Source: Trametopsis cervina (Eukaryota > Basidiomycota > Agaricomycetes > Polyporales > Irpicaceae). Taken from it: 64,000 nucleotides of DNA. Below are positions 12,872 to 23,856 of this stretch, one piece after another. The DNA is taken from contig MU278383.1 of assembly GCA_022385755.1 (NCBI GenBank), positions 51,947-115,946 on the forward strand. Direction: 5' to 3'. The translations under genes were made by a program, and so were the position numbers. Every line of letters starts with the position of its first letter. The first letter of the stretch is position 1. The notes beneath the pieces are model-generated. The model worked only from the letters and a program-made list of their open reading frames with translations. It did not search any database and was not told the origin of the DNA.

Positions 12872-15800
12872 CTAGACATTGTAGTACTCGAAGGCCGGCG
12901 ACCCCGGCTCGGCACTTTCTACGATAGCAGGTGAGAAACCCTTGCTCTGCGCATCATTTCCTAGATATATTTCTACGTCGACGAGGTTGAGGGTTCTCTT
13001 CAAATAAGCTGAGGCTTCTTGCAGAACCTCGACTTCTGAGAATGGTACTGTCCTGTTGAACGCGGTGTGGGCGGTAAATTGAGCCATACGTTTCTGAATG
13101 AACTTGAATAGGTGACTCGATCAGGAGATAGAAGAAGGTACTCACCTTGAAAGCCTGTATGAATGGCATAGTACGCTTGTCCTTGATAAGCCCCCTCTCC
13201 GTCAGCAACGTCCTCACTTTGGCATCATCCACCTTATCCTTCTGGTCGTCATACGCTTCCTTCACAATCTGGACGCATTTGTCTTGCCATTCAGGGAAGG
13301 TCGTCGCGATATATATCCTGACACTCTTGGATTTCTTGGGGTCGTATGTAGCAGCAGGACCCTTGGCCTTGCCCATCTTCTTGAGCAAAGAGAACTCGGC
13401 ATCACGCATGCTCTTCAGGGTCCCACGGACGTAAGCACCAGAATCGAGAATGGTCTGATCAGGTGGCGAAGACGGTGTAGGCCATCGGGCGTATTGGACT
13501 GAGGTGCTTTCTTTCAGGATATCAGTCCATATATGCTCCGAGAAATGTGGAGCGATGGGAAGCACGAGCAGCGCAGAGATGCGGATCCAATAATGAACAA
13601 GGTCGGCGTGCATGCCGAGGTCAGAGGTGACCTCGCGATACCAGTCTCGAGCTGATTGGAGCTCGTAGAAACCGTACTTTAGAGCATCCTTATAGTTGGT
13701 ACTGGGCAGCAGGATGAGGATCAGACACGCTGATGGCAGGTCATCAGGGAAGAGCTTACGCCTCATAATGCTTGTAGGTGGTATTGATGAGCTCCTTGAC
13801 TTCCTCTTCGAACACCTTGTCATGGAAATTCTTCTCCCCTGACCTCAACTTGCCCTTGTCCTTCTCCATCTCTTCACACCAGCTGATTAGCGTATACAGA
13901 CGCAAGATACTGGCATTCGCTGTCTTCTCGTCAAAGTTGGCGTCCTCGATACCGTCACCGGCATCAGCCAAAGCCAGCCTGGTCGCCCCCGCTCCAAACT
14001 TCTCGATGCCCTGTCTCATCGTCAGAGTATTACCTTTCGACTTTGACATTTTCTGGCCGTTCAACATCAGATGTCCGTTTGTACGCATGCTCCGGGGCCA
14101 TTTTGACTCAGGGAAGAGGGCAGCATGGTTGTACACGCAGAAGGTGAGATGGTTCGGTATGAGGTCCTTGCCAGACGAGCGGACATCGAAAGGATAGAAG
14201 TATTGGAAGGAGTGCTTCATCTGGTCGAGAGACTCCCTGGGAGCGTCAGAGTCGGTAGGGTATGGGCCGTCTCGGAAGATGTATTCCCAAGCTTGATCGG
14301 TCATCTGTTCTGCTTTAACGTTCAGAAGACCAGGCTGAGCACCTTTGAGATCGCCTGCGCCACCAATATGTGTCAATACTTCGAAGAAAAGCAGAATAGT
14401 GATTCGCACCATGCAAGTAGTGGGCGACGGTATAATATGCCATATAGATTGTTGAATCACTCAGACTCTCAACCAGGAATTGAGGGTCCCATGGTATTTT
14501 GGATCCCAATCCGTAAGTTCGAGCGCAAGCCCACTGATTCAGCCATGCGAGAACACCCTCGAAGCTGTTACGGGTCTCTGCAGTATATGTTTCCATTTTC
14601 GCCACAAGCCTGATTAGCACATATCAGTACACGAGAAGGAAACGGTCTGGGAGACAACGCACTTCTCGGCTTCAGCTCTCCAAGACGCCTCTCCATAATC
14701 GAGATACCATTGGTCCATTAGGGCGACAACACATTCGTCGCCGCTCCTGCTGACAACGTTGCCCTCAGGTTCGGCGTACGCCAACGCACCGCCCTTCTGG
14801 ATCATGCTCTCTCGCACCTTAGGCTTCGCCTCTTGAACAGGCAGGCCCTTGAAGTCACCCACGAGCATGGTACCGTTATAGAAGCCCTCCTTGTACGCAA
14901 TCTCCTTCGCTTCTGCGAGCTGCTTCGCGTCCTTCGGACTGTTGATTTTCAACTTCTGCACAAGTGCGGGGGCGGTCATCTCTCCATAAGCAGGAGTGCT
15001 GATAACAGGCAGGGGATCGAATGAGGCCCAAGTGGGGTCAATTTTGTAGAACTCCGCCTTCTTGCGCAGATCCATTAGCGTAGCATAATCGTCAGGAGAA
15101 TCCGAGGGGACCGATGTGACGACACCAGTGCCCTGGGTAAGTATAGAGTCAGGATGCGGTGGACTACGTCGTAGCAACGGCGTACCTTAGTCGGCAGAAT
15201 GCTTTCCATGGGCAAGACGTAAACCTCTCCATTGTTTACAAGACAAAACGGTGCGCCAACCTTCGTCCCGATCAAATCCTTGCCGCTGACCTCCAGTAGC
15301 TGGGTAACCTTGCCTTTCTCAGCTGAATTTCCCTGGAAAGCCATGTTCCGCGCGCTGCGTTCAGTGCATACAAAGGCCTCTTGATCGTTGATTGCAAAAA
15401 CGCCGTAGTTCAAGATAGGCGAAACGAAGCAGTTGGTTTGTCCGTACATGGTCTCAGGTCTTAGCGTCGCGGCGACCAAGCTAACCTTGCGACCACCAAG
15501 TTTGGCGCTAGCAGCATCGAAGATGCCCTTACTGGTGGCGGCAAACTCGATGACAGGCATCTTGATCAACGTGTACTCCTGTGGACCAAGCGCTTCACCT
15601 TCAGAACGGTCGTGGTCCATACATGGTTGGCCATCCTTCGGTGAATAGATGGTATACCTCTCGCCGAACTTAATTTTTCGGAGGCGGTAGAGGAGGTTGA
15701 TTTGCCACCGCACAAAGCTGTCGTAGTATGGGTTCGCGTCAGTGGTGAGGAATGATCGACGCCAGTCTATGCGTGAGCCAAAGAGTCCGTGGTCTTCCTA

Positions 15801-16681
15801 TTTTTCTCATCAGCACACTAAATAACGTAGGAATAGTGTGCGGAGGGTCTCGATGACGCAGCACGTACAATGCAGATAGGCGGAAAATACTCGAGCCAGT
15901 AGTAAGGATCCGCAAATTTCTTGATCTCTTCGCGGGGTACACCAATGGATTGCATGATCTGGAACTGGTATTGCAGCCCGGTTGATTTGGCCGCTACCTT
16001 GCCTTTCTTTGCTTTGTCGACTCGCGCACCTTCAGATTGTTGTGCACTAGAGACACTTGCATCCGTGGTAGGTGCAGACGATGCACCCTGTGTGGTAGCA
16101 CGATCAGGGTCATCCTCTGCCGCGGTCGGGGCAGGGTGGGGATGAGGATGTATGGCCTCTTCCTGAGCATTAAACCCGGAGAAGTCTTCTCCAAACATCT
16201 CAATCTCGCGAATAATTTTGTCAGCAGCAGCCTGTGGACAGCGAACATATCTATAATCAGTAACAAGCAAGCAGCGAGCAAACTCGACATACTTTGATTG
16301 GCATACCCGTGACATGGAACCCATGCGGAAACAACACTCTTTTCCCCAACATTCTCTGGAAACCCGCCGCAAATTCAATCTTGGAAATCGTGAAAGCATG
16401 TCCCAAGTGGAGGGAGCCATTCATGTACGGGTAGGGAAAGTTTCCAAACCATTTCGGATATTTTTCTTGCACTTGCGTCGGTGTAAGGCCCTGACATTCT
16501 TCTAGTGAAGGTGCTTCGACCTCGAAGATACGCTCGGTCTCCCAGCGAGATTGATACTTGCTCTCGAGAGCTTTGAGAGAATCACGCTTTGCGGTCTACA
16601 GATATGTGTCATTATTCGCTCTGCATATATGCAATAGCCTGGACGTACCTGCGCTAGCTCTATAGGACCTGTGGAGGTCAT
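12872..16681 (-). CDS. Cytosolic leucyl-tRNA synthetase
   Basis: This charges tRNA-Leu with leucine in the cytoplasm and has an editing domain. The class I signatures are present: the HIGH-type motif in [17 protein letters not shown] (exon 2) and KMSKS in [12 protein letters not shown]. The CP1 editing-domain motif [17 protein letters not shown] and the WYLDYG segment are typical of the eukaryotic/archaeal enzyme. The start at 16681 gives [11 protein letters not shown], spliced across 16648-16596 to [12 protein letters not shown] longer frame from 16702 would add seven residues. At least seven introns are used. A low-complexity insert after the first editing block (HPHPHPAP, then Ala/Ser-rich) is not part of the conserved fold. 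The stop is at 12872-12874. It is head-to-head with PUS3, 452 bp away. Confidence 0.95.
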
Positions 16682-17133
16682 CCCAGACTGAGTGGAAAGC
16701 AAGCGAGTAGAGAATATAGTACAGCTCTTCGAGCGAGCAAAGTGGTTTCTAAAGAGATGGAGAATCGTAACTGTTTGACGAGTTGACTCCAGTTATACTG
16801 CCATCTCGCAAATCCTCCAATCGATATGGCCGAGTCAACTGGTCGACGTGACTTTAGCGCTTCATGAAATGTGCTGGTCGGGTTTGTCCGAGTACGCTTA
16901 ATTTCGTGCCTAGCCCGCTCATACAGCACACCTTGTCCTGGGGTCAACTGGTCGGTGTACAATCTTCTACCGTATTCCAACATAGAAAGGTGCGGATTTA
17001 TCCTTGAGTGCGCATTCGCCAACATGATACCAGGCTCCTGCAGACCTACACAGTGCGTACGATATGTTTGGGCTGTGATCTGGTGCTAATTGTTCTAGGA
17101 GCATAGAAGAAACCTCATGCACTCGAATGGTGC
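16682..17133. promoter_or_regulatory. Shared upstream region of LeuRS and PUS3
   Basis: This 452-bp gap separates two diverging translation-related genes and is a candidate bidirectional promoter. I see no clear TATA box, and no specific regulator site can be claimed. Confidence 0.45.
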
Positions 17134-18989
17134 ATGCTAGCTAGGCTATCTTGTCGAACTAGTCTCTCAAATACAAATATTACTCGCCCATTTGCATCCG
17201 TACATCGGGGAAGAATGAGCCACAACTACGAAGAGTGGTCCAAAGAGCGGCTCGTTGCCCATCTCGTCAAGCTGGAAAACACGCTGCGCAATACTCGACG
17301 GGGATTGCCCACAATTCAGCAACACGCCGACCAAAGTGATCTACCTCCCACTCCCTCTGGTTCGAATTTTGCATCGCACAAGGCGACCAAGGAGTTCAGG
17401 TTCTCAGACCACCCTACGAGGAAGATCGCCTTGAAGTTCGCCTACGACGGGACTCATTATAACGGTTTGGAGCATCAGAGAGACGTCACCCCCTTGCCGA
17501 CAGTGGAAGAGACTTTGTGGGATGCATTAGTGAAGACACGTCTGGTGGACCCGGCCAGTGATTTCGACGGCCATGGTTGGGAGAAGTGTGGTAGAACGGA
17601 TAGAGGTGTCAGTGCAGCAGGGCAGGTAGTGAGCTTTTGGGTGCGATGCAAAGAACGAGGCCATCCCCAGAGGGACGCGGCGGCCGTCCCTGAAGCACCG
17701 GGTTCTACTCTCCATAAGTCTTCCAACGACCAGCAAGCCCTATTACCCCCGGACGATGTAGATGGAAGCGAATTCAGCGACGGTCTAGAGGCATTGAGTG
17801 GATGGGATGAACCTCCTACCAATACAACTCTACCCGTCACTTCACCAGGTGCCCTCTCACAGACTCAAGAATTCGACTATGTGAGTCTCTTAAATGGCGT
17901 TCTACCTCTCACGCTCCGCGTGCTATCGTGGTCACCGGTTGAACCCACCTTTTCTGCTCGTTTCAACTGCCGTGGCCGCCATTACAAGTACTTCTTCGTG
18001 TCCCGCGGTCTCAACATCGAAGCTATGCGGGAAGGTGCCAGGCGGCTGGTAGGAGAACACGACTGGCGCAACTTGTGCAAGGTTGATCCTGCCAAGTTCC
18101 GCCTCGATGCCGAAGGAGAGGACAGATGGAGTTTTCGAAGAGTTGTGAAGAGTGCGGAAGTTAATCCTGTTCAGCCGTCTTCGCACTCTGCGCTCTCATT
18201 AGAACGCGACGATGAAGGTTACGGCGAACTCTTCGTTTTCGACCTTATTGGCAACGCATTCCTGTACAATCAGGTACGCCACATCATGGCGATATTGTTC
18301 CTTATAGGGACTGGCCTGGAGCAACCCTCCATAATTACGGCTCTTCTGAACGTGGATGCGTCGAATCCATATCCACCATACAAGTCAGTGAAACACGTTG
18401 CCTCAATCTGTTCCAGACCCGTCAGCTTACAATGCAACACTCCAGATCCGACGAACCCATGCCGCCTATTGTTATGGGAAAACCGACCTACCAAATGGCT
18501 GATGCTCTCCCGCTGATCCTGTGGGACTGTCAGTACGACACAGACGATGTGAAATGGGTTGGGGATATTCATGTCTGCTCCGACGATGATGGACTTGACA
18601 GCGATGTACAAAAGAAGAACCCAGCCGATGTGAATGGTTTGTACGCGGAACTACGCTCTGTACACGAACGTTCAAGGGTCCAGACTACTTTGCACGCCCA
18701 TTTCCTAAAGGCTGCTTCACAATACCACATGCCACCGAGAGAGCTTCTCCCACTACCTCATCCGTCTTCCAAGCTTTCCCCCGTGCCAATCCCGAACGGC
18801 ACAGTCCTGGGGATTCCTCTGGGCGGGGGTACCCACCGAAACACAAGATATACGGGTGGCAGAGGCTATGTGAGGTTGCTGGACCGAAAGAGACTGGACG
18901 AGATCCCCGTAATATGGGATAGATGGAAGAATGGAAAGGGCGCAAAAGCAAAGAGAAGGGGAGCTAGTGAGGGTCCAATCATAAATTAG
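17134..18989 (+). CDS. PUS3: tRNA pseudouridine synthase 3 (PUS3/DEG1)
   Basis: A TruA-family enzyme that makes pseudouridine at positions 38/39 of tRNA anticodon stems. The large first exon carries KIALKFAYDGTHYNGLEHQ, then the catalytic-Asp motif CGRTDRGVSAAGQVVSFW, and later FSARFNCRGRHYKYFF and NAFLYNQVRHIMAILFL. One 62-nt intron (18384-18445) joins PPYK to SDEPMPPIV and restores the family's C-terminal MADALPLILWDC segment. Without splicing the frame stops at 18516. Two starts are plausible: 17134 adds a 28-residue Arg/Ser-rich, acid-free leader (MLARLSCRTSLSNTNITRPF), while 17218 begins MSHNYEEWSKERL. The leader looks like a mitochondrial presequence, so dual targeting is possible. A long acidic, low-complexity insert lies around residues 185-245. 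Confidence 0.93.
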
Positions 18990-19449
18990 AAGACTCCGAT
19001 ATGATCTTCGCCAGTACGTCGATGCAACCGATTAGACTTCGATATTAACTCACAGACCGTAGGGTTATAACTCGTAGAGCTGTCATTTGTAGGACAGCCG
19101 GTATCACCTGCTTTACCAGCAGCATGTTGTGGATAGGCCCCGTCAATGTGCGATGCATTCCACATTGCACTACTTACGACACCCTAGAGCTTCGCGTTGC
19201 AACCTTGGATATTCATGTCAATCTACCTCTCCATATTTGATCATCACGCCGTAGGCACCTCCCTTCTAGACCTTCCTCACGTTGCTTTGTATCGCCGTAT
19301 CATGCATCTAAACGGTAGGCTTCTTCTCGCGTCGGTCTCACACGATGCTTTTTTGTACAGACGAACGTGCGTCCAGGAATACCTATAAGAGTGGACTTTC
19401 TTCAAGCACAGAGCACAACCAGATTGACCGCCTATACAAGTGATACAAC
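18990..19449. promoter_or_regulatory. Upstream region of SurE-like C
   Basis: A TATA-like element (CCTATAAGAG, about 19382-19391) lies some 60 bp upstream of the ATG, much as for paralog B. I see no gene. Confidence 0.5.
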
Positions 19450-20626
19450 ATGCTCCGCTTTGTGGCTCTTGCTTTGTTCATCTGCGGTGTTCAATCGCAG
19501 GTCTCAAAGCTCGTTCTGACCAATGACGATGGCTGGGCGGTCGCACAAATTCGCGCACAAAACGACGTCCTGAAAGCTGCGGGATTCAATGTGCGTCATG
19601 GAACCTCTGGATGTGCAATTCGACGTCCATATCTCCTCATTTACAGGTTGTCCTTTCTGCTCCCACGCAAAACGAGTCTGGCACGGGCTCCAGTACGGCT
19701 CCGCCTGGGCCGCTGACTGAACCTTGCGAGTTCAATACGTGCCCAACTGGCTCACCGGCGGAAGGTTTTAATGCCAGCGATCGTGAGTCTGTGCCTATCA
19801 ATTCCCTATAATTGACCAACCACCCGCTCACTTTGAAGCACGATTGAACTGGGTCAATTCCTTCCCGTAAGGCCTTTTCTCACTCATGGGAACCTGAAAA
19901 CTTAATCTATCGCTCAGTGTCGACGCTGTCCGATTTGGGATCCAAACTCTAAGTCCGAAGTTCTTCAACTCTCCCCCTGACTTTGTAGTTTCTGGACCAA
20001 ATGTTGGCAGTACGTGGCTGCTCTTGTTCCCAATAAGAAACCCATCCTGATGTCAGCCTCACAGACAACCTGGGGACTGCCACTCAGGGCTCAGGTACAG
20101 TGTATGTCAAGTCATAACTGTCTTCCCTCCATGACTATACTGAGTATCTGGTAGGGGAGCTGCGTGTGAGGCTACTAAGGAGGGCATCCCTGCTGTAGCA
20201 TTTTCCGGTCAATCGACATCGCAAGTATCTTTCACAACCCTTGAAACCAACCCTACATCGCTCGCGTCCGTGGCTGCGGTAGTCAACTCTGAGCTGACCC
20301 TTAAATTCCTGTCTGCTCTCCTCGCCTCACCCTCGAGACCTATCATCCCTGCCAACACTACGGTTAACGTCAACACGTCCAACGTGTCCGGCTGCACCGA
20401 TCCTGACGACTTCGAATTCGTATTCACCAGGAACCTGGCCGATCCTCTCGCAGTAGATGTGACGACATGTGGAACCAATCATCTTCCGACGGAGAGCTCC
20501 GTCGTCGGTAGTTCCGGGTGCCACGTCTCTATCAGTGTTATCAATGCGATAACCAAAACGGATGTCGATGCTGCAACTCAGCAGGTGGTGTTCAATAGGG
20601 TGGAAAGTTTGCTCTCGTGTATTTGA
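19450..20626 (+). CDS. Secreted SurE-like protein C
   Basis: This SurE-family protein has an N-terminal signal peptide (MLRFVALALFICGVQSQ). Six exons join in frame: 19450-19590, 19647-19782, 19839-19866, 19918-20009, 20065-20101 and 20155-20626. Family blocks are LVLTNDDGWAVAQIRAQ, VVLSAPTQNESGTGSS, RLNWVNSFP, VDAVRFGIQTLSPKFF, VVSGPNVGSN and VGAACEATKEGIPAVAFSG. The intron positions match paralog A at the shared blocks, which supports common ancestry. The C-terminal half has two widely spaced Cys (in NVSGCTD and VTTCGTNHLPTESSVVG). The stop is only 36 bp before tRNA-Ser copy 2. It is the least degraded of the three paralogs. Confidence 0.88.
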
Positions 20627-20662
20627 GCTGATGTGTATGTAAGAAATCGAAGACTGAATCAA

Positions 20663-20755
20663 GGCACTATAGCCAAGTGGTTACGGCGGTTGATTCGAAT
20701 TAGTTTGAATATCAACTCCTCTTTGAGGGCGCAGGTTCAAATCCTGCTGGTGTCG
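20663..20755 (+). tRNA. tRNA-Ser(CGA), copy 2, with 11-nt intron
   Basis: Same 93-nt structure as copy 1: G73 discriminator, long variable arm, anticodon CGA and an intron TTAGTTTGAAT after position 37. Only one intronic base differs (A here, C in copy 1). The TTTGAA in the intron can pair with the TTCGAA around the anticodon, as in other spliced pre-tRNAs. U39 pairs with A31 and is a possible PUS3 site. Confidence 0.95.
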
Positions 20756-20960
20756 GATCTATTTTGTTCCCTTGATCTCAACTTTATCCTCCGTCCTTGC
20801 TCAAATAAACACGCACATGCACATGTCACATCACTTCCCTCATTAAGACATGGTATCTCCCCAAACATATGTATAGTCCACCTTACGCCATAACACCTTG
20901 CAATACATAAGATAACCTGTCCCAGCACAGCATTGTAAAGTATTTATACATAGAAGACAA

Positions 20961-22721
20961 CTAATCTACATCAATCTTGAAACTAGTTACCTGCGGCAGA
21001 TACGCTGCGCCCGCCAAATCCAAAAGATGGACATCATCAAAAACATCTTGTGCGTTGAATCCTCCAAACACAAATAGCCTGCTATCGGTGAGAAGCGCCG
21101 CATGATATCCTCGCGCTGATGGTGGTCGACCTGCCGGTGGGCGAGATTCGAAGTTAAGGGCCACTAAGGACGGATGAATGAGTGTCTCAAGAGATGTATA
21201 TCTTAGCGTAGATAGCATACCTAGGTTGAAGAGTAGGAGATCCGACGAATATGATGTTCCGTTGTGTCCGCCAAAAATAAAGAGATATGAGCCGACTTGG
21301 GTGGCAGAATGTGACAGGCGACGGTATGCAGTTTGCAATTTGACTTGGCTCCATTGTAGAGTGTCTGTAGTAGCAAAAGATGTCACAGACGACGAATCCC
21401 GGGTCACTTGAATGGACCTACCCAAGTTAAGACACCAGATATCTGAGAAACATTCTTTACCGTCACTTCCACCCATGACAATCATCACGTTTCCAACAAG
21501 GTTTGCGGTATGATAACCGCGAGTCGAAGGTTTCTTGCCTTTTGTCTCAATTAGCTCCCACTTCATTCTCTCCACGGACGCGTTGTTCCCTACTTCCAGG
21601 GTCCACAGGTCATTCAACGCCTGGGTGCCATTACCGCCGCCAAAGATCCATATACGGCCGCGATACAGAACCGCAGTGTGCGCGCGCCGTCGAGGGGGAA
21701 TGGTCGGTGGAGCTACAGAATCCTCTGGAGGCTCAGGGAACTCCGGATGTGACCAAGTTCTCGTCACTGTGTCGAGTACATAGACATCGTTGTAATATCG
21801 AGAACTCTCGCCTCCCCCGAACATGACAATCCGCCTGTCCACAAGCGTGGCGGTGTGCGCTCGGCATGGTGGAGGTATATCGCCGAGAGTAGAAGGGTTA
21901 GACCATTGCATGGTTTCTGAACTCCCTTCATTCAGCTCACATTGAATGGTTGCATAAACGATCCACTCACCAGTGTTGAAGCACCACACGTCTTTCCAGC
22001 ACCCTTTATCGTCACACCCCCCGAAGATCCAAGCGATACCATCAACCAGAGTAACGCTGTGTGCTCGCAAGCCATGGCTTGGTAAAGTACCATACACAGG
22101 AGCCTTGCTCCAATACATCAGCGTCGCGGGGACAGGTTCTGCGTTCCCACCAGGCAAATGAGGATTTTGTCTGTACCGGGGTCCAGTCTGGGGAGCAGGT
22201 CTTCTTGAAGCTACAGCATGACCATCTTTGCCGATCGAAGACGATGCGTCTTTCTCGCGAATGGTAGCACTGGGCGACTTTGATCTCCCTTTACCCTTCC
22301 CTCCCGCAATCGTGCTAGTCGCCATAATGCCCGCTACAGAAACTCCCGTCGCTGATGCTGTATCACTAACTGCTCTATCTCGCTCCCCTCTCAGAGATGT
22401 CGAGCTAGGTGCGCGAAGGCCAGGCAGGTTCTTCGCCAGCGAGGGCCGATTGCTTGCAGTGGAGGGAGTGATAGACCCTACGGATGCAGCAGCAGATGCG
22501 ACGCTAGCAAGGCTGCTCGAACTCTGCTGCGTCCGAAATGCTGGAGGCTGAGACGACGTGTAATATGTCTGGCGACTTCCAGATGCAGATGGAACGGTAG
22601 ATCCTGCTAGTGATACCGTACTTGCACCGCTGAAAGTGGTGTTTGGTAGCGAGTACTCTTCGGGGACGTCGCTGAGATTCCCAAGTCCGGGTCGTGGAGA
22701 GTCCAAGGGCGCGTTAGGCAT
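20961..22721 (-). CDS. Kelch-repeat protein
   Basis: This is a predicted beta-propeller protein with at least five kelch repeats. Examples are GLRAHSVTLVDGIAWIFGG, CRAHTATLVDRRIVMFGG, RRAHTAVLYRGRIWIFGG, TRGYHTANLVGNVMIVMGG and RRLSHSATQVGSYLFIFGG, plus a last one ending RLFVFGG. About 175 Ser/Ala/Pro-rich residues precede the propeller. Fungal relatives act in polarity or ubiquitin pathways, but none can be assigned here. The start at 22721 (MPNAPLDSP) is chosen over 22787 because the extra residues look like translated leader. Three GT-AG introns are inferred where the propeller is interrupted: 21917-21970 (54 nt), one ending before DTLQW (57 nt) and one before VALNFES. All are multiples of three with no stop, so the unspliced frame is also open. 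Confidence 0.88.
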   Translation of the reverse strand: MPNAPLDSPRPGLGNLSDVPEEYSLPNTTFSGASTVSLAGSTVPSASGSRQTYYTSSQPPAFRTQQSSSSLASVASAAASVGSITPSTASNRPSLAKNLPGLRAPSSTSLRGERDRAVSDTASATGVSVAGIMATSTIAGGKGKGRSKSPSATIREKDASSSIGKDGHAVASRRPAPQTGPRYRQNPHLPGGNAEPVPATLMYWSKAPVYGTLPSHGLRAHSVTLVDGIAWIFGGCDDKGCWKDVWCFNTGEWIVYATIQCELNEGSSETMQWSNPSTLGDIPPPCRAHTATLVDRRIVMFGGGESSRYYNDVYVLDTVTRTWSHPEFPEPPEDSVAPPTIPPRRRAHTAVLYRGRIWIFGGGNGTQALNDLWTLEVGNNASVERMKWELIETKGKKPSTRGYHTANLVGNVMIVMGGSDGKECFSDIWCLNLGRSIQVTRDSSSVTSFATTDTLQWSQVKLQTAYRRLSHSATQVGSYLFIFGGHNGTSYSSDLLLFNLGMLSTLRYTSLETLIHPSLVALNFESRPPAGRPPSARGYHAALLTDSRLFVFGGFNAQDVFDDVHLLDLAGAAYLPQVTSFKIDVD

Positions 22722-23856
22722 TGTGTGAAGCCAGAGAGATTCGGAGATTAAGTTCGAGAATAGGTAATAGTGTGCGAGAAGGTCCAAATGCCAACTTGAT
22801 ATCCAGGCAAGCGTTGATTGATGATTGTTATATAAGTATATGTGTTCTTGAGTTTACGACGAATCAAATATCCCACTGTGGCCGCGGAAATGAAAGATAC
22901 ATCAACCTTCGGTACGGTAGATGCTGAGAAATAGACTGTAGGGTCGCCATCCCTCCAGAAGTGAGAGTGCAGCACTCACGATGAACCAATATCCTTCAAT
23001 TACGTCCCAGTTCCCGGTCCCTCAGCAGCCACTGTCCACTTGATAGTTTGCGCCTAAATGCCTCACATTAGAACACGAGCACATTATGATCTACAGTGGA
23101 CATGGCACTTACGTGGTGGTCGAGTATTGCAGCGCGAACAACCCGCTTTTCACTCGGATCGTATATGGGCGCCTGAATTGTTGGGCACCGACAGTGCACC
23201 GACAACTTGGCAAATATGCGCATGGCACCGACTCAGATATGGCATCGAAGGTATTCATATAAATCGTCTTATTACTCTGCAGCCACTGCAGTCGGATTCC
23301 TTACCATGATAAGGAATTCGACTTCACGATGATCTTCCTGCGATCGGATACGCGTTGCTCTTCAAAGTATAGACATTGGCTGAGTGGTACTCAGGACAAT
23401 CTTGAAGCAGGCTGTGCTATTTGTTCACTGCCTCTGGTGCTCTACCAACAGGTCTGGCAACCTATCCTATGCCGACGCTTTTGGGGGTAGTCGATACTGG
23501 GGCACGTCGATAACAAGGGCCTACTTCTGTCAAATCAGCCGTTCTCGAATTTCTAATGTTCTAGCACAACGGATGATCAGACGAAGACTTGTGTTTCCGT
23601 ATTTCCACGCAAGAAATAGTAGAACGTCGCACTGTGTAGCATAGGGTAGACCTGCACCGTGCCCTCTAAGCACGCTAGCCATGGCACATGTAAGATCGAA
23701 GTTGCTGAGGGAATGAATGGCAACGAGGACGTCGCAAGAGAAAACCAACAGCATCGAGGCACCCAAAGTCTACCTGGGACTCGGCACATTGGAAGACTCG
23801 CTGAGCCAAACTAAAGTATACTGCAACATCTGAGGATTTACGACCAGGTAGGTCGC
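22722..23856. other. Intergenic, 1.1 kb
   Basis: This lies between the kelch gene start and the 3' end of DUF6534-like gene 1. The short open frames show no recognisable family. Nothing else is seen. Confidence 0.5.

Noticed and set aside
22721..22787. Upstream ATG of the kelch gene (22 extra residues)
   Set aside because: The extra residues look like translated leader; MPNAPLDSP is the more likely start.
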